This document shows positions 42,917 to 52,384 of a DNA stretch of 64,000 nucleotides, piece by piece. The stretch is taken from contig CAZXCU010000018.1 of assembly GCA_964639245.1 (NCBI GenBank), positions 43,334 to 107,333 on the forward strand, written 5' to 3'. The notes beneath the pieces are model-generated. The model saw only the letters and a list, made by a program, of their open reading frames with translations, was not told the DNA's origin and did no database searches. How positions within the stretch are numbered: the first letter of the stretch is position 1; every line of letters starts with the position of its first letter. This stretch comes from SB15 sp964639245. Lineage in GTDB: Bacteria; Chloroflexota; Anaerolineae; Aggregatilineales; J027. The position numbers and the translations under genes were made by a program.

Positions 42917-44248
42917 ATGCCCATGTTTGAGAGTCTGAGCGAGCGATTACAACAAGTATTCGATCAGCTTGGACGCAAAGGGTCGCTCACTGAAGCGGAT
43001 GTAGATACAGCCCTGCGTGAAGTGCGGGTGGCGCTGCTCGAAGCAGATGTCAACCTCAAGATCACGAAGGATTTTATCAAGCGCGTCAAGGAGCGGGCGG
43101 TAGGGGCAGAAGTTTCTAAGGCGCTGCGTCCCGCCCAACAGGTAATCAAAATTGTTCATGAAGAACTGATTGATACGCTTGGCGAACCGGGGCGATTAAA
43201 TCTGGCAGGGGCAACTCCGCGTGTAATCATGTTGGTGGGTCTGCAAGGGTCAGGGAAAACCACCACCGGGGCAAAATTGGCGCTCAAACTGCGAAAAGAA
43301 GGGCGCAAGCCGTTTCTGGTTGCAGCAGATACCTACCGTCCAGCAGCCGTTGACCAATTGGTCACGCTCGCTAAACAATTGAGTATTCCCTATCATGAAG
43401 AAGGGGTGAAGGCTTCGCCCCCGGATATTTGTGTGCGGGGGGTACAAAAAGCCAAAGAAGCGGGCGCAACCGTCGTCATTCTGGATACCGCAGGCCGTCT
43501 GCAAATTGACGAAAATATGATGGCGGAATTACAAGCCATCAAAAAGCGAACAGAACCTGCCGAAGTGCTGCTGGTGGCAGATGCTATGACCGGTCAGGAA
43601 GCGGTGCGGATCGCCGAAGGCTTTAACGAAGGGGTCGGGATTAGCGGCCTCATCCTCACCAAAATTGACGGGGATGCACGCGGTGGGGCGGCTATTTCGA
43701 TGCGGGCGGTGACGGGTGTTCCCATCAAATATCTGGGGACAGGCGAAAAACCCGATGCCTTTGAGGACTTCCACCCGGATAGATTGGCCTCGCGGATTCT
43801 GGGAATGGGGGATATGCTCACCCTTATCGAAAAAGCCGAACAGCTTTTTGATGAAAAAGAAGCCGAGCGCATGGAAAAAGCCATGCTCAGAGGCCAATTT
43901 ACCCTTGAAGATTTCCAGAAGCAGCTCAAGCAGGTCAAACGGCTTGGTTCGATTGGGCAGTTGATGGAAATGATTCCCGGCATGGGGCAGCTTAAGTCAA
44001 AATTTAACATTGACGACCAGCAGGCCGAACGGAACATGAAGCGGATTGAAGCCATCATCGGCAGTATGACTCCTGAGGAACGCCGCAAGCCCAAACTTTT
44101 GAATGCCAGCCGTAAACGCAGAATTGCGACTGGGAGCGGAACTTCGGTGCAGGAAATTAACCAACTGCTCCGTCAGTTCCAAGAAATGCAAAATATGATG
44201 AAAAAAATCGGCAAGGGAAAAATGCCGAATTTTCCAGGTTTAAGATAA
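42917..44248 (+). CDS. ffh: signal recognition particle protein Ffh
   Basis: A 443-residue SRP54 GTPase that delivers nascent membrane proteins to FtsY. The N domain is followed by the G domain with GLQGSGKTTTGAKLA, DTYRPAAVDQL, DTAGRLQID and TKIDGDARGG. The methionine-rich M domain runs from about 300 (MLRGQFTLEDFQKQL, MEMIPGMGQ) to the end. All motifs look intact. It heads a translation-linked cluster. Confidence 0.97.
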   Translation: MPMFESLSERLQQVFDQLGRKGSLTEADVDTALREVRVALLEADVNLKITKDFIKRVKERAVGAEVSKALRPAQQVIKIVHEELIDTLGEPGRLNLAGATPRVIMLVGLQGSGKTTTGAKLALKLRKEGRKPFLVAADTYRPAAVDQLVTLAKQLSIPYHEEGVKASPPDICVRGVQKAKEAGATVVILDTAGRLQIDENMMAELQAIKKRTEPAEVLLVADAMTGQEAVRIAEGFNEGVGISGLILTKIDGDARGGAAISMRAVTGVPIKYLGTGEKPDAFEDFHPDRLASRILGMGDMLTLIEKAEQLFDEKEAERMEKAMLRGQFTLEDFQKQLKQVKRLGSIGQLMEMIPGMGQLKSKFNIDDQQAERNMKRIEAIIGSMTPEERRKPKLLNASRKRRIATGSGTSVQEINQLLRQFQEMQNMMKKIGKGKMPNFPGLR

Positions 44249-44260
44249 GTAGGAGATACC

Positions 44261-44650
44261 ATGGTTCGCATTCGTTTGACCCGCGTGGGTTCAAAAAGAC
44301 AACCCAGCTACCGTATTGTGATTATTGACCGGGAACGCGCCCGTGACAGCCGTTATATTGAAGCTATCGGCTTTTACAATCCTCGGACTCAACCAGCTAC
44401 GATGGAACTCAAGGAAGACCGTGTGCTGTATTGGTTGAGCGTGGGCGCACAACCCAGCGATACTGTCGCCCGTATTTTGAAAACTACAGGCACGATGGAT
44501 CGCTTTGCCCGCCTGCGTGCTGGCGAATCAATCGAAGCGTTGGCTGCCGAAGCTGCGGAAGCCAAAACTGCTGCTGCCCCGGTTAGCCCCAAAACCCGCT
44601 ATCCTGCTCCCCTCAAATCCGCCAAAAAAGCGGAAGCCGTAACTGAATAA
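44261..44650 (+). CDS. rpsP: 30S ribosomal protein S16
   Basis: A 129-residue S16 with the canonical start MVRIRLTRVGSKRQPSYRIV and YIEAIGFYNPRT. The C-terminus extends some 40 residues beyond the usual ~85 and is rich in Ala and Lys, as often seen outside the Enterobacteria. AGGAGA lies directly upstream, 12 bases after ffh. Confidence 0.97.
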   Translation: MVRIRLTRVGSKRQPSYRIVIIDRERARDSRYIEAIGFYNPRTQPATMELKEDRVLYWLSVGAQPSDTVARILKTTGTMDRFARLRAGESIEALAAEAAEAKTAAAPVSPKTRYPAPLKSAKKAEAVTE

Positions 44651-44668
44651 ACAGGACGGGTGGTAAAG

Positions 44669-44694
44669 AGTATGTGTCTCTACAGACACATACT
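44669..44694 (+). other. perfect 11-bp hairpin between rpsP and khpA
   Basis: AGTATGTGTCT and AGACACATACT pair exactly around a CTAC loop. It is not followed by a U-tract, so a processing signal, mRNA stabiliser or regulatory site is more likely than an intrinsic terminator. Confidence 0.7.
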
Positions 44695-44711
44695 TATGTT
44701 GGAGACCGAAC

Positions 44712-44939
44712 GTGAAAGAACTCGTTGAATATATTGCGAAGTCATTGGTGGATTTCCCCGATGATGTCGAAGTAACCGAAATTCCGGGGCGCACCGCCGT
44801 CATTATTGAGCTAAAAGTGGCCCCGGACGACATGGGACGGATTATTGGCAAAGATGGGCGGGTCGCCAATGCGATTCGGGTACTGCTGCGTGTGGTCGCC
44901 GCACGCGAAAACAAGCGCGTCACCCTTGAGATTATTTAA
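44712..44939 (+). CDS. khpA: KH-domain RNA-binding protein KhpA
   Basis: A 75-residue single KH domain with the GxxG loop in MGRIIGKDGRVAN. In Firmicutes KhpA pairs with KhpB and affects cell division and small-RNA pathways. Its place between rpsP and rimM is the classic location. GTG start with GGAGA upstream; the stop overlaps the rimM ATG (TAATG). Confidence 0.92.
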   Translation: MKELVEYIAKSLVDFPDDVEVTEIPGRTAVIIELKVAPDDMGRIIGKDGRVANAIRVLLRVVAARENKRVTLEII

Positions 44940-45472
44940 TGACCGCACCCAAGCATCTCATTTTAGGCCAAGTGCTGCGCCCGCACGGGATTAAAGGGGA
45001 ACTGCGTGTCCAGCTGACCACCAACTTTCCCGAACAATTTAAAAATCGTCAACGGCTGGTCATTGGCACCGACCTTGAAAATCTAAAAACCCTCCATGTT
45101 TATGAAGTGGAGCGTATTCGGTTGCATCAGGGCTACGGCATTGTCAAATTGACCACGATTAATGACCGCGATGAAGCAGACCGCTTTCGCGGGCAGTATA
45201 TCCTGACCCCACTCGACGAGGCCGTACCCCTCGAATCAGATGAATATTACTATTTTCAGTTGATTGGTCTGACTATGCTCACGGACACGGGCGAAGACAT
45301 CGGGAAAGTCGCAGAAATCCTCGAAACCGGCGCGAACATTGTCTATGTGGTACAGGGAGAAAAATATGGTGAAGTATTGATTCCCGCCACCGAAGAAATT
45401 GTTCAAAAAATCGATGTCTCCGCCGGACACATCCTCATCACGCCGCTGCCCGGTCTGCTCCCCGATAGCTAA
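44939..45472 (+). CDS. rimM: 16S rRNA processing protein RimM
   Basis: A 177-residue ribosome maturation factor for the 30S head. The N-terminal domain opens with LILGQVLRPHGIKGELRVQ, and the C-terminal PRC-barrel has YYYFQLIGLTM and VLIPATEEIVQKID. It normally precedes trmD and rplS; here dprA follows instead. Confidence 0.95.
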   Translation: MTAPKHLILGQVLRPHGIKGELRVQLTTNFPEQFKNRQRLVIGTDLENLKTLHVYEVERIRLHQGYGIVKLTTINDRDEADRFRGQYILTPLDEAVPLESDEYYYFQLIGLTMLTDTGEDIGKVAEILETGANIVYVVQGEKYGEVLIPATEEIVQKIDVSAGHILITPLPGLLPDS

Positions 45473-45484
45473 AAATCAAAGGGC

Positions 45485-46570
45485 ATGATGCAGCAGTTCT
45501 GGGTGGCTTTCACGCAAGTACACGGCGTAGGCGCTGCCCGTTTGCGTCATCTGCACGCCTATTTTGGCAATATGCAGGATGCGTGGTTTGCGGACTCGCA
45601 CGCATTGGCAGACGCAGGGCTGTATCCCGACTCGATTCACCATCTCCTCAAACTGCGTCAAGAAATCCACCCGGACAGTTTGCTTGAAAAAGTTCACAAA
45701 TTGGGCGCTTGGGTGATGACCTTCGCGGATGACAATTATCCCCCGTTGCTGCGTGAAATTCAGGATGCGCCGATGGTTTTGTTCATCAAAGGGACACTCG
45801 CGCCCGCTGACCAACGGGCGGTGGCAGTGGTGGGAACCCGCAAAGCCTCCACCTATGGGACAGAAATGACCCGCCGATTGGTGGTTGGCTTGGTACAGGC
45901 TGGTGTGACGATTATTAGTGGCATGGCGCATGGGATTGACGGCGCGGCACATCAGGAGGCCATCCGTGCTGGTGGACGGACATTGGCAGTTTTGGGGTGT
46001 GGCCTTGATGTGATGTATCCCGCCCAGCATCGCGATTTAGCCGCCCAAATTGCCGAACATGGCGCACTCATTTCAGAATTTCCACTAGGGATGCCGCCGC
46101 TTCAAGAAAATTTTCCTATCCGCAATCGGATCGTTAGTGGGTTATCCTTAGGGGTGTTGGTCGTCGAAGCCCCCGAAAAAAGTGGTGCGCTCCAGACCGC
46201 CACCTATGCAGGTGAACACGGACGGGATGTTTTCGCTGTGCCGGGCAATGTTATTTCACCTTCCAGTATGGGAGCAAATCGCTTAATTCAAGACGGGGCA
46301 AAACTGGTTATTACGGTAGAAGATATTTTAAAAGAACTGAACTTATTGCAGCGCAGTGCAGAGGCACGTCAGACAGTCAAAATATTGACCCCGGATAGTC
46401 CGCAAGAAGCACAAATTTTGGAACTTTTGCAGACAGAACCGTTGCATGTAGACGACATTAGCCGTCAATGCCAACTTTCCATCCAAGAGGTCAATGCGCT
46501 GCTCGCTTTAATGGAATTAAAAGGGATGGTTTTTCAAACCGCTCCTATGACCTACCACATCAATCACTAA
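45485..46570 (+). CDS. dprA: DNA-processing protein DprA
   Basis: A 361-residue DprA/Smf that loads RecA on incoming single-stranded DNA in transformation. An N-terminal SAM-like helical region (1-70), a Rossmann core with VAVVGTRKASTYG, SGMAHGIDGAAH and LGCGLDVMYP, and a C-terminal winged helix (DDISRQCQLSIQEVNALL) are visible. Two adjacent ATGs exist (45485 and 45488); AAAGGG at 45478 fits the second better. With the ComEA-like gene it supports natural competence. Confidence 0.94.
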   Translation: MMQQFWVAFTQVHGVGAARLRHLHAYFGNMQDAWFADSHALADAGLYPDSIHHLLKLRQEIHPDSLLEKVHKLGAWVMTFADDNYPPLLREIQDAPMVLFIKGTLAPADQRAVAVVGTRKASTYGTEMTRRLVVGLVQAGVTIISGMAHGIDGAAHQEAIRAGGRTLAVLGCGLDVMYPAQHRDLAAQIAEHGALISEFPLGMPPLQENFPIRNRIVSGLSLGVLVVEAPEKSGALQTATYAGEHGRDVFAVPGNVISPSSMGANRLIQDGAKLVITVEDILKELNLLQRSAEARQTVKILTPDSPQEAQILELLQTEPLHVDDISRQCQLSIQEVNALLALMELKGMVFQTAPMTYHINH

Positions 46571-46582
46571 GGAACTCCCAAA

Positions 46583-47662
46583 ATGAATAATTTCTATGCT
46601 CTTATTATGGCAGGTGGCGGTGGGACACGCCTCTGGCCGCTCAGTCGTAAAAGCCGTCCAAAACAACTGCTGTCGTTGGTTTCTGAAGAAAGCATGTTCC
46701 GCGTCAGTGTGACTCGGCTTGTGCCGCTTTTTCCCATCGAACGTATTTTTGTTGTGACCGGAGCCAGCCAAGTAGACGATTTAAAAGCCGATGTTCCCGA
46801 GCTCCCTGCCGAAAATTTCATCATTGAACCGTTCGGGCAGGACAGCGGCCCGGCAGCAGGTTTAGGGGTGGCGCATATTCAGTCCATCAATCCCGAAGCC
46901 ATAATTGCCATTTTGACCGCCGACCATCATATTGACGATGTAGATGGCTTTCGGAACGCGCTGGCGGCAGCCTGCGAAGTGGCAAAACAAGATTATATTG
47001 TGACACTGGGCATCAAACCGACCTTTCCTTCAACAGGATTTGGTTATATTCAACGGGCGGAACAGCTGACAACAGTGAATGGGCTTGTGGTCTACCATTC
47101 CGCAGGCTTCAAAGAAAAACCGGACGATGCTACCGCCCGCCATTTTTATGACTCAGGTTTGTATGCGTGGAACAGCGGCATGTTCATCTGGAAAGCGGCA
47201 CAAGCCATGCGGGAATTTGAAAAACACGCCCCGCAAATCTATCAGAATTTAAGCCAAATTCAGGCGGGTTTTGGGAAGGACACCTATCTGCAAACCATCA
47301 ATGCGGTTTGGCAGGACATGCCCAAAATTTCTCTTGATTTTGCCGTCATGGAAAAAGCCGAAAAAGTCGCCATGATTCCGGTGAATATTGGCTGGAATGA
47401 TGTCGGCAGTTGGGCGGCGGTTCACGAAATCTTGGCCTCCAACGTAGCAGACAACATCCAGATGGGAACAACCGAACACATCGGCATTGACTCCAAAGGT
47501 ACTTTGGTCAACAGCAAACGTTTGGTTGTAACCATTGGTCTGGATGACCTAGTGGTGATTGATACGGATGATGTGTTACTCATTTGTCCGCGTGACCGCG
47601 CCCAAGATGTCCGGCAGGCCGTTCAGCACTTAAAGGAGAAAGGGCTTGACAACTTACTGTAG
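46583..47662 (+). CDS. manC: mannose-1-phosphate guanylyltransferase
   Basis: A 359-residue nucleotidyltransferase making GDP-mannose. The signature MAGGGGTRLWPLSRKSRPKQ is at the N-terminus, with LTADHHI and FKEKPDDATA; the C-terminal left-handed helix region is short and there is no isomerase domain. AAGGAA precedes the ATG. GDP-mannose would feed surface glycans such as those made by the cluster at 50-57 kb. It is wedged between dprA and topA, which are often neighbours. Confidence 0.92.
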   Translation: MNNFYALIMAGGGGTRLWPLSRKSRPKQLLSLVSEESMFRVSVTRLVPLFPIERIFVVTGASQVDDLKADVPELPAENFIIEPFGQDSGPAAGLGVAHIQSINPEAIIAILTADHHIDDVDGFRNALAAACEVAKQDYIVTLGIKPTFPSTGFGYIQRAEQLTTVNGLVVYHSAGFKEKPDDATARHFYDSGLYAWNSGMFIWKAAQAMREFEKHAPQIYQNLSQIQAGFGKDTYLQTINAVWQDMPKISLDFAVMEKAEKVAMIPVNIGWNDVGSWAAVHEILASNVADNIQMGTTEHIGIDSKGTLVNSKRLVVTIGLDDLVVIDTDDVLLICPRDRAQDVRQAVQHLKEKGLDNLL

Positions 47663-47701
47663 AATGTTTGGGGAATCGGGACAGAGCAATAAAGGGGCTT
47701 T

Positions 47702-49909
47702 ATGACCAAAAAGAATGCCAATGCGAAAGCAGCGCCATCGCCGACCCGTCGTCGGGGAAAACTGGTCATTGTAGAATCACCAGCCAAAGCACGTACCGTA
47801 GGCCGTTTCTTGGGGAAAGACTACACTGTCAAGGCTTCTATCGGGCATGTGCGCGATTTGCTGCGTTCGCGCCTCTCGGTAGATGTCGAGCATGATTTTG
47901 AGCCTACCTACCGTGTTCCCAATGAAAAACGGGATGTCGTCAAAGACATCAAAACCGCCGCCGCCAAAGCCAAAGAAGTGTATCTGGCAACTGACCCTGA
48001 CCGCGAGGGAGAAGCGATTGCATGGCACTTGATGCACGCCTCCGAAATCGACCCGCAGACCATTCAACGGGTGGTTTTCCATGAAATCACCGAAGATGCC
48101 ATCAAAGACGCATTTTCTCATCCGCGTGCAGTGGATATGAAATTGGTGAATGCCCAACAAGCTCGCCGCATTTTAGACCGCCTCGTGGGGTATAACCTGA
48201 CCGAACTCCTGTGGGACAGGGTGCGAAATCGTCTATCCGCCGGACGGGTGCAAAGTATTGCGGTGCGGATGGTGATTGACCGTGAGCGCGAAATTGAATC
48301 GTTTGTTCCAACAGAATATTGGACTCTGGAAGCTGAACTCGCTAAACAAAAAGACCGAAAAAAGCCTTTTGTGGCGCGGCTGCTCAAAATTAACAATCAG
48401 GATGCTGACTTTGGTTCACAGGGCGAGGTTGAACCGCACTTAGCAATTTTGGAACGCAGTACCTATACCGTCAATGAAATCAAACGCGGCACACGCCAGC
48501 GCCGGCCTTCACCGCCGTTTACCACCAGTACCCTACAGCAGGAAGCCTCGCGGGTATTTGCCTATACTTCGTCCCGCACCATGTCGATTGCCCAACAATT
48601 GTACGAGGGAATTGAACTCAAAGAAGGCATCACCGGGTTAATTACTTACATGCGAACAGACAGCATGGCGGTTTCAACCGAAGCACAAAAAATGACCCGT
48701 GCTTTTGTAGAAAATACTTACGGCAAAAATTATCTGCCAGACAACCCGCCCATCTATAAAACCAAAACCAAAGGCGCACAAGAAGCGCATGAAGCCATCC
48801 GTCCCACCGATGTGCGTCGTACACCGGATTCGGTAAAAGATTATCTGAGCCGTGACCAGTTGAAGCTCTATTCGCTCATCTGGCGGCGTTTTGTTTCCAG
48901 CCAAATGGCAAATGCGGTATATGATACGCTGCGGGTGGATGTCTTGGCGGGAGAAAATGGCACAACACCCTATTTATTGCGTGCGACGGGCAGCACCATT
49001 AAATTTCAAGGCTTTTTGATTGTTTACGAAGAATCCCGCGATGAAGATGCGGAAAATGACAACGACGAAGGCCGTATTTTCCCCGACATGAGCGAGCAGG
49101 AAATTTTAGACCTCCTGCGCCTGATGCCCGAACAGCATTTTACCCAGCCTCCACCACGCTATACAGAAGCCACGCTGGTCAAAGGACTGGAAGAAAAAGG
49201 CATTGGTCGCCCCAGCACCTACGCGCCAATTCTTTCGGTCATTCAGGATCGAGATTATGTGATGCGGAAAGACAAACGCCTCTATCCTACTGAAACCGGT
49301 GTGCTGGTGAATGATTTGCTGGTGGAATATTTCCCGGAAGTGCTGAACTACGATTTCACCGCTAATCTGGAAAATCAATTGGATGATATTGCCGACGGGG
49401 AACGCGAATGGATTCCGGTGCTGCGCGATTTCTACGGCTCATTTGAAAATCATCTGGGACAAGCCAGAGAACAAATGCCGCGTGTCCAGAAAGAAGAAAC
49501 CATCGGGCGCACCTGTCCTGAATGTCAGCAAGGCGAATTGATTATTCGCTATGGACGGTGGGGCAAATTTATTGGCTGCAATCGGTATCCTGACTGCAAT
49601 TACACCGAACCCTACCTAGAAGCGATTGGTGTGACCTGCCCAAGCTGTGGGGATGGTGAAATCATCGCCTGCCGCACCAAACGGGGCAAAATTTTCTATG
49701 GCTGCACCAACTACAACCGCGATAATCCCGAAGCGGGTTGCCAATTTACCTCGTGGTATAAACCCTTACCCGTGAAATGTCCGACCTGTGGTGTGGGAAC
49801 GCTGGTGCTAAAAACCAACAAAGTCGCGGAGTGTCTGAATTGCGAAAGCAAACACCGTGTCGAAGAATTAGCCTTGGAAGAATCACCCATGAGCGAAGAA
49901 CCCGCCTAA
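47702..49909 (+). CDS. topA: DNA topoisomerase I
   Basis: A 735-residue type IA topoisomerase. The Toprim domain begins KLVIVESPAKART with ATDPDREGEAIAWHL; the catalytic Tyr316 is in GLITYMRTDS. The C-terminus carries three zinc-ribbon modules with Cys pairs (CPECQQG, CPSCGDG, CPTCGVG and partners). A ~17-residue Ala/Lys/Arg-rich leader precedes the Toprim domain. Length and motifs are normal. Confidence 0.97.
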   Translation: MTKKNANAKAAPSPTRRRGKLVIVESPAKARTVGRFLGKDYTVKASIGHVRDLLRSRLSVDVEHDFEPTYRVPNEKRDVVKDIKTAAAKAKEVYLATDPDREGEAIAWHLMHASEIDPQTIQRVVFHEITEDAIKDAFSHPRAVDMKLVNAQQARRILDRLVGYNLTELLWDRVRNRLSAGRVQSIAVRMVIDREREIESFVPTEYWTLEAELAKQKDRKKPFVARLLKINNQDADFGSQGEVEPHLAILERSTYTVNEIKRGTRQRRPSPPFTTSTLQQEASRVFAYTSSRTMSIAQQLYEGIELKEGITGLITYMRTDSMAVSTEAQKMTRAFVENTYGKNYLPDNPPIYKTKTKGAQEAHEAIRPTDVRRTPDSVKDYLSRDQLKLYSLIWRRFVSSQMANAVYDTLRVDVLAGENGTTPYLLRATGSTIKFQGFLIVYEESRDEDAENDNDEGRIFPDMSEQEILDLLRLMPEQHFTQPPPRYTEATLVKGLEEKGIGRPSTYAPILSVIQDRDYVMRKDKRLYPTETGVLVNDLLVEYFPEVLNYDFTANLENQLDDIADGEREWIPVLRDFYGSFENHLGQAREQMPRVQKEETIGRTCPECQQGELIIRYGRWGKFIGCNRYPDCNYTEPYLEAIGVTCPSCGDGEIIACRTKRGKIFYGCTNYNRDNPEAGCQFTSWYKPLPVKCPTCGVGTLVLKTNKVAECLNCESKHRVEELALEESPMSEEPA

Positions 49910-49928
49910 CCTGTCAGGCAAACGTGGG

Positions 49929-49957
49929 TAGACTGTAAGCTGTCCGAGTTTTATAAT
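49929..49957 (+). promoter_or_regulatory. promoter of the nucleotide-sugar genes
   Basis: TAGACT (49929-49934) and a perfect TATAAT (49952-49957) have a 17-base spacer. It separates the sugar genes from topA transcription. Confidence 0.6.
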
Positions 49958-49996
49958 ACGGCCTGCTTTTTAAGGTTGTATTAAGGATGGCTTACA

Positions 49997-50986
49997 TTGG
50001 CTTTCGGGCAAAATCAGCCGCACGCCCTCATCACCGGTGGCGCGGGCTTTATCGGCAGTCATTTGGTTGATCGGCTGCTGGCAGATGGCTACCGCGTCAC
50101 CATTTTAGATAATCTTTCCACCGGACGGTGGGAAAACATCGCTCACCACGACAAAAATCCCAGTTTCCGCTACGCCATTGACGACATTCGTAATGAAATG
50201 ATCATGGATCGCTTTGCCAGTGAATGTGATGTGATTTTTCACTTGGCGGCGGCGGTGGGGGTCAAGCTGATTGTCGAAAAGCCGATTGACACCATTGAGA
50301 CCAACATTCGCGGAACAGAAGTGGTGTTAAAAGCCGCCAGTCGCTATCGGAAACGGGTGCTGCTGGCCTCCACCTCTGAAATTTACGGCAAAGCCAACAA
50401 AGTCCCCTTCAGTGAAGAAGATGATGGCATTTTTGGCGCAACCACCAAAAGCCGTTGGAGCTATGCCGTGTCCAAAGCGATGGATGAATTTCTGGCGCTG
50501 GCCTACTATGAAGCCCAAGATTTGCCTATCACGATTTTTCGCTTGTTTAATACCGTGGGGCCACGTCAGGTCAGCACCTATGGGATGGTGGTGCCGCGTT
50601 TTATCAAAGCGGCGCTCGCAGGCCAACCGATTGAAGTCTATGACGATGGCAAACAAACGCGCTGTTTTGGCAATGTCCACGATGTTGTCGATGCGATTGT
50701 CAAATTATCAGCATGTGAAGAGGCAACCGGACAAGTATTTAACATCGGCAGTAGTGAGGAAGTCACCATCATGCAGCTTGCCGAACGGGTTAAGGCCGCG
50801 ACTCACAGCGCCTCCGAAATTATCCTTGTTCCCTACGAAAAAGCCTTCAAAAAAGGCTTTGAAGATATGCGGCGGCGCGTACCAGACACCCGCAAAATCC
50901 AGCATGTCATTGGCTGGCAGCCCACCACCACCCTCGATGAAACCATCGCTCAGATGATTAGCCACATCAAACAAACGGAGTTTTAA
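49997..50986 (+). CDS. NAD-dependent epimerase/dehydratase (nucleotide-sugar)
   Basis: A 329-residue extended short-chain dehydrogenase. The NAD loop GGAGFIGSHLVD is at the N-terminus, with STSEIYG and the catalytic SYAVSK. It resembles UDP-glucuronate decarboxylase or UDP-hexose 4-epimerase; the exact sugar is not clear. The start is TTG with AAGGA (49983-49987) nine bases upstream. An ATG at 49987 is out of frame. The following gene oxidises a nucleotide sugar, so both supply surface glycan precursors. Confidence 0.85.
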   Translation: MAFGQNQPHALITGGAGFIGSHLVDRLLADGYRVTILDNLSTGRWENIAHHDKNPSFRYAIDDIRNEMIMDRFASECDVIFHLAAAVGVKLIVEKPIDTIETNIRGTEVVLKAASRYRKRVLLASTSEIYGKANKVPFSEEDDGIFGATTKSRWSYAVSKAMDEFLALAYYEAQDLPITIFRLFNTVGPRQVSTYGMVVPRFIKAALAGQPIEVYDDGKQTRCFGNVHDVVDAIVKLSACEEATGQVFNIGSSEEVTIMQLAERVKAATHSASEIILVPYEKAFKKGFEDMRRRVPDTRKIQHVIGWQPTTTLDETIAQMISHIKQTEF

Positions 50987-50989
50987 ACC

Positions 50990-52324
50990 ATGTCTCAGGC
51001 TGTTGCGACCCAGTATAAAGACCTGCTTTTAAAGCATATCCATGACCGGACTGCCGTGATTGGCATTGTCGGTTTAGGCTATGTAGGGCTGCCACTTGCG
51101 GTAGCGTTTGCGGAAGTGGGTTTTAAAGTGCTTGGTGTCGACCTTTCGCCATCCAAAGTTAATAAATTGAATCAGCGGGAAAGTTACATTCCCGATATTC
51201 TGAGCAGCCAGATTGCCCCTCTGGTGGAAAAAGGACTGCTCACTGCCCATACATCCTACGATGTCCTGCGCGAAGCCGATATTATCAGCATTTGTGTGCC
51301 GACTCCGCTGCTCAAAACCAAAGACCCGGATATGTCCTTTGTGATTGAATCTACCGAGTCCATCGCGGAAATTTGCCACGACGGCATGTTGATTGTACTT
51401 GAAAGTACCACCTATCCCGGCACTACCGAAGAAGTGCTTGTCCCTCGTTTGGAACGGGAAGGGATGCGCGTCGGTGAAAATTTGTTTGTGGCTTTTTCCC
51501 CAGAACGGATTGACCCTGCCAACCAGCAATTTACCGTGCGGAATACACCCAAAGTTGTTGGGGGGATGACTGAAGCCTGTCAGCAGGTTTCCGCCGCGTA
51601 CTACAACACCATCATTGAAAATGTCCATGTGGTGTCTTCGCCGACGGCTGCTGAAATGGTCAAACTGCTGGAAAACACCTTCCGCGCTGTGAACATCGGC
51701 TTGGTGAATGAAATCGCACTGATGTGCGACAAGCTCAATCTGAATGTGTGGGAAATCATCACCGCTGCTTCGACCAAGCCCTTTGGATTTATGCCGTTTT
51801 ATCCCGGCCCCGGTCTGGGGGGGCATTGTATCCCGGTTGACCCGCACTACCTGAGTTGGAAGCTCAAAACGTTGAATTACACCGCCCGTTTCATCGAACT
51901 TGCCAGCGAAATCAATACCTCCATGCCAATTTACGTGGTACAAAAAATCGCCAATGCGCTTAATGACCGCACCTTGCCGGTTCGTAGTTCCAGAATTGCG
52001 GTGCTGGGGGTGGCCTACAAACCCGATGTAGACGATGTGCGGGAAAGCCCCGCGCTGGATATCATTCAACTGCTCGAAGAAAAGGGCGCAAAAGTCACCT
52101 ACCATGACCCCTATGTTCCTAAAATTCGTCTGGAAGGGGAGCGCATCATGGAAAGCACCCCCTACAGCACCGAATGGCTTGCTGAGGCGGATTGTGTGGT
52201 GATTGTGACCAACCACAAAGTTTTCAATTATGAGGAAATTGTGGCCTGTAGCGAGTTAATTGTGGACACGCGCAATGCTACAGCCCGTGTCAAAAACGGC
52301 AAAACCGAAGTCGTTTTACTTTAA
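50990..52324 (+). CDS. nucleotide sugar dehydrogenase (WbpA/UDP-GlcNAc 6-dehydrogenase type)
   Basis: A 444-residue UDP-sugar 6-dehydrogenase. The NAD motif is GIVGLGYVGLPLA, the central domain has AAEMVKLLENTFRAVNIG, and the catalytic Cys280 lies in GGHCIPVDP. The HCIPVDP form and lack of a GFGG motif favour UDP-N-acetylhexosamine dehydrogenases over UDP-glucose dehydrogenase. It starts 3 bases after the epimerase gene. Confidence 0.88.
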   Translation: MSQAVATQYKDLLLKHIHDRTAVIGIVGLGYVGLPLAVAFAEVGFKVLGVDLSPSKVNKLNQRESYIPDILSSQIAPLVEKGLLTAHTSYDVLREADIISICVPTPLLKTKDPDMSFVIESTESIAEICHDGMLIVLESTTYPGTTEEVLVPRLEREGMRVGENLFVAFSPERIDPANQQFTVRNTPKVVGGMTEACQQVSAAYYNTIIENVHVVSSPTAAEMVKLLENTFRAVNIGLVNEIALMCDKLNLNVWEIITAASTKPFGFMPFYPGPGLGGHCIPVDPHYLSWKLKTLNYTARFIELASEINTSMPIYVVQKIANALNDRTLPVRSSRIAVLGVAYKPDVDDVRESPALDIIQLLEEKGAKVTYHDPYVPKIRLEGERIMESTPYSTEWLAEADCVVIVTNHKVFNYEEIVACSELIVDTRNATARVKNGKTEVVLL

Positions 52325-52335
52325 TCTACGGATGT

Positions 52336-52358
52336 GGGGACGAGCATGACTTGTCCCC
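52336..52358. terminator. hairpin terminator between convergent genes
   Basis: GGGGACGAG and CTTGTCCCC form a 9-bp stem (one G-U pair) with a 5-base loop. A weak pyrimidine tract with TCTTT follows on the plus strand. Confidence 0.55.
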
Positions 52359-52384
52359 GCCCATTCCCCCTCTTTACAACCTAT

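Noticed and set aside
51074..52216. Long open frame antisense to the nucleotide sugar dehydrogenase
   Set aside because: The plus-strand frame has all dehydrogenase motifs. The reverse translation is His/Phe-rich with no recognisable domain and is a codon-usage shadow.
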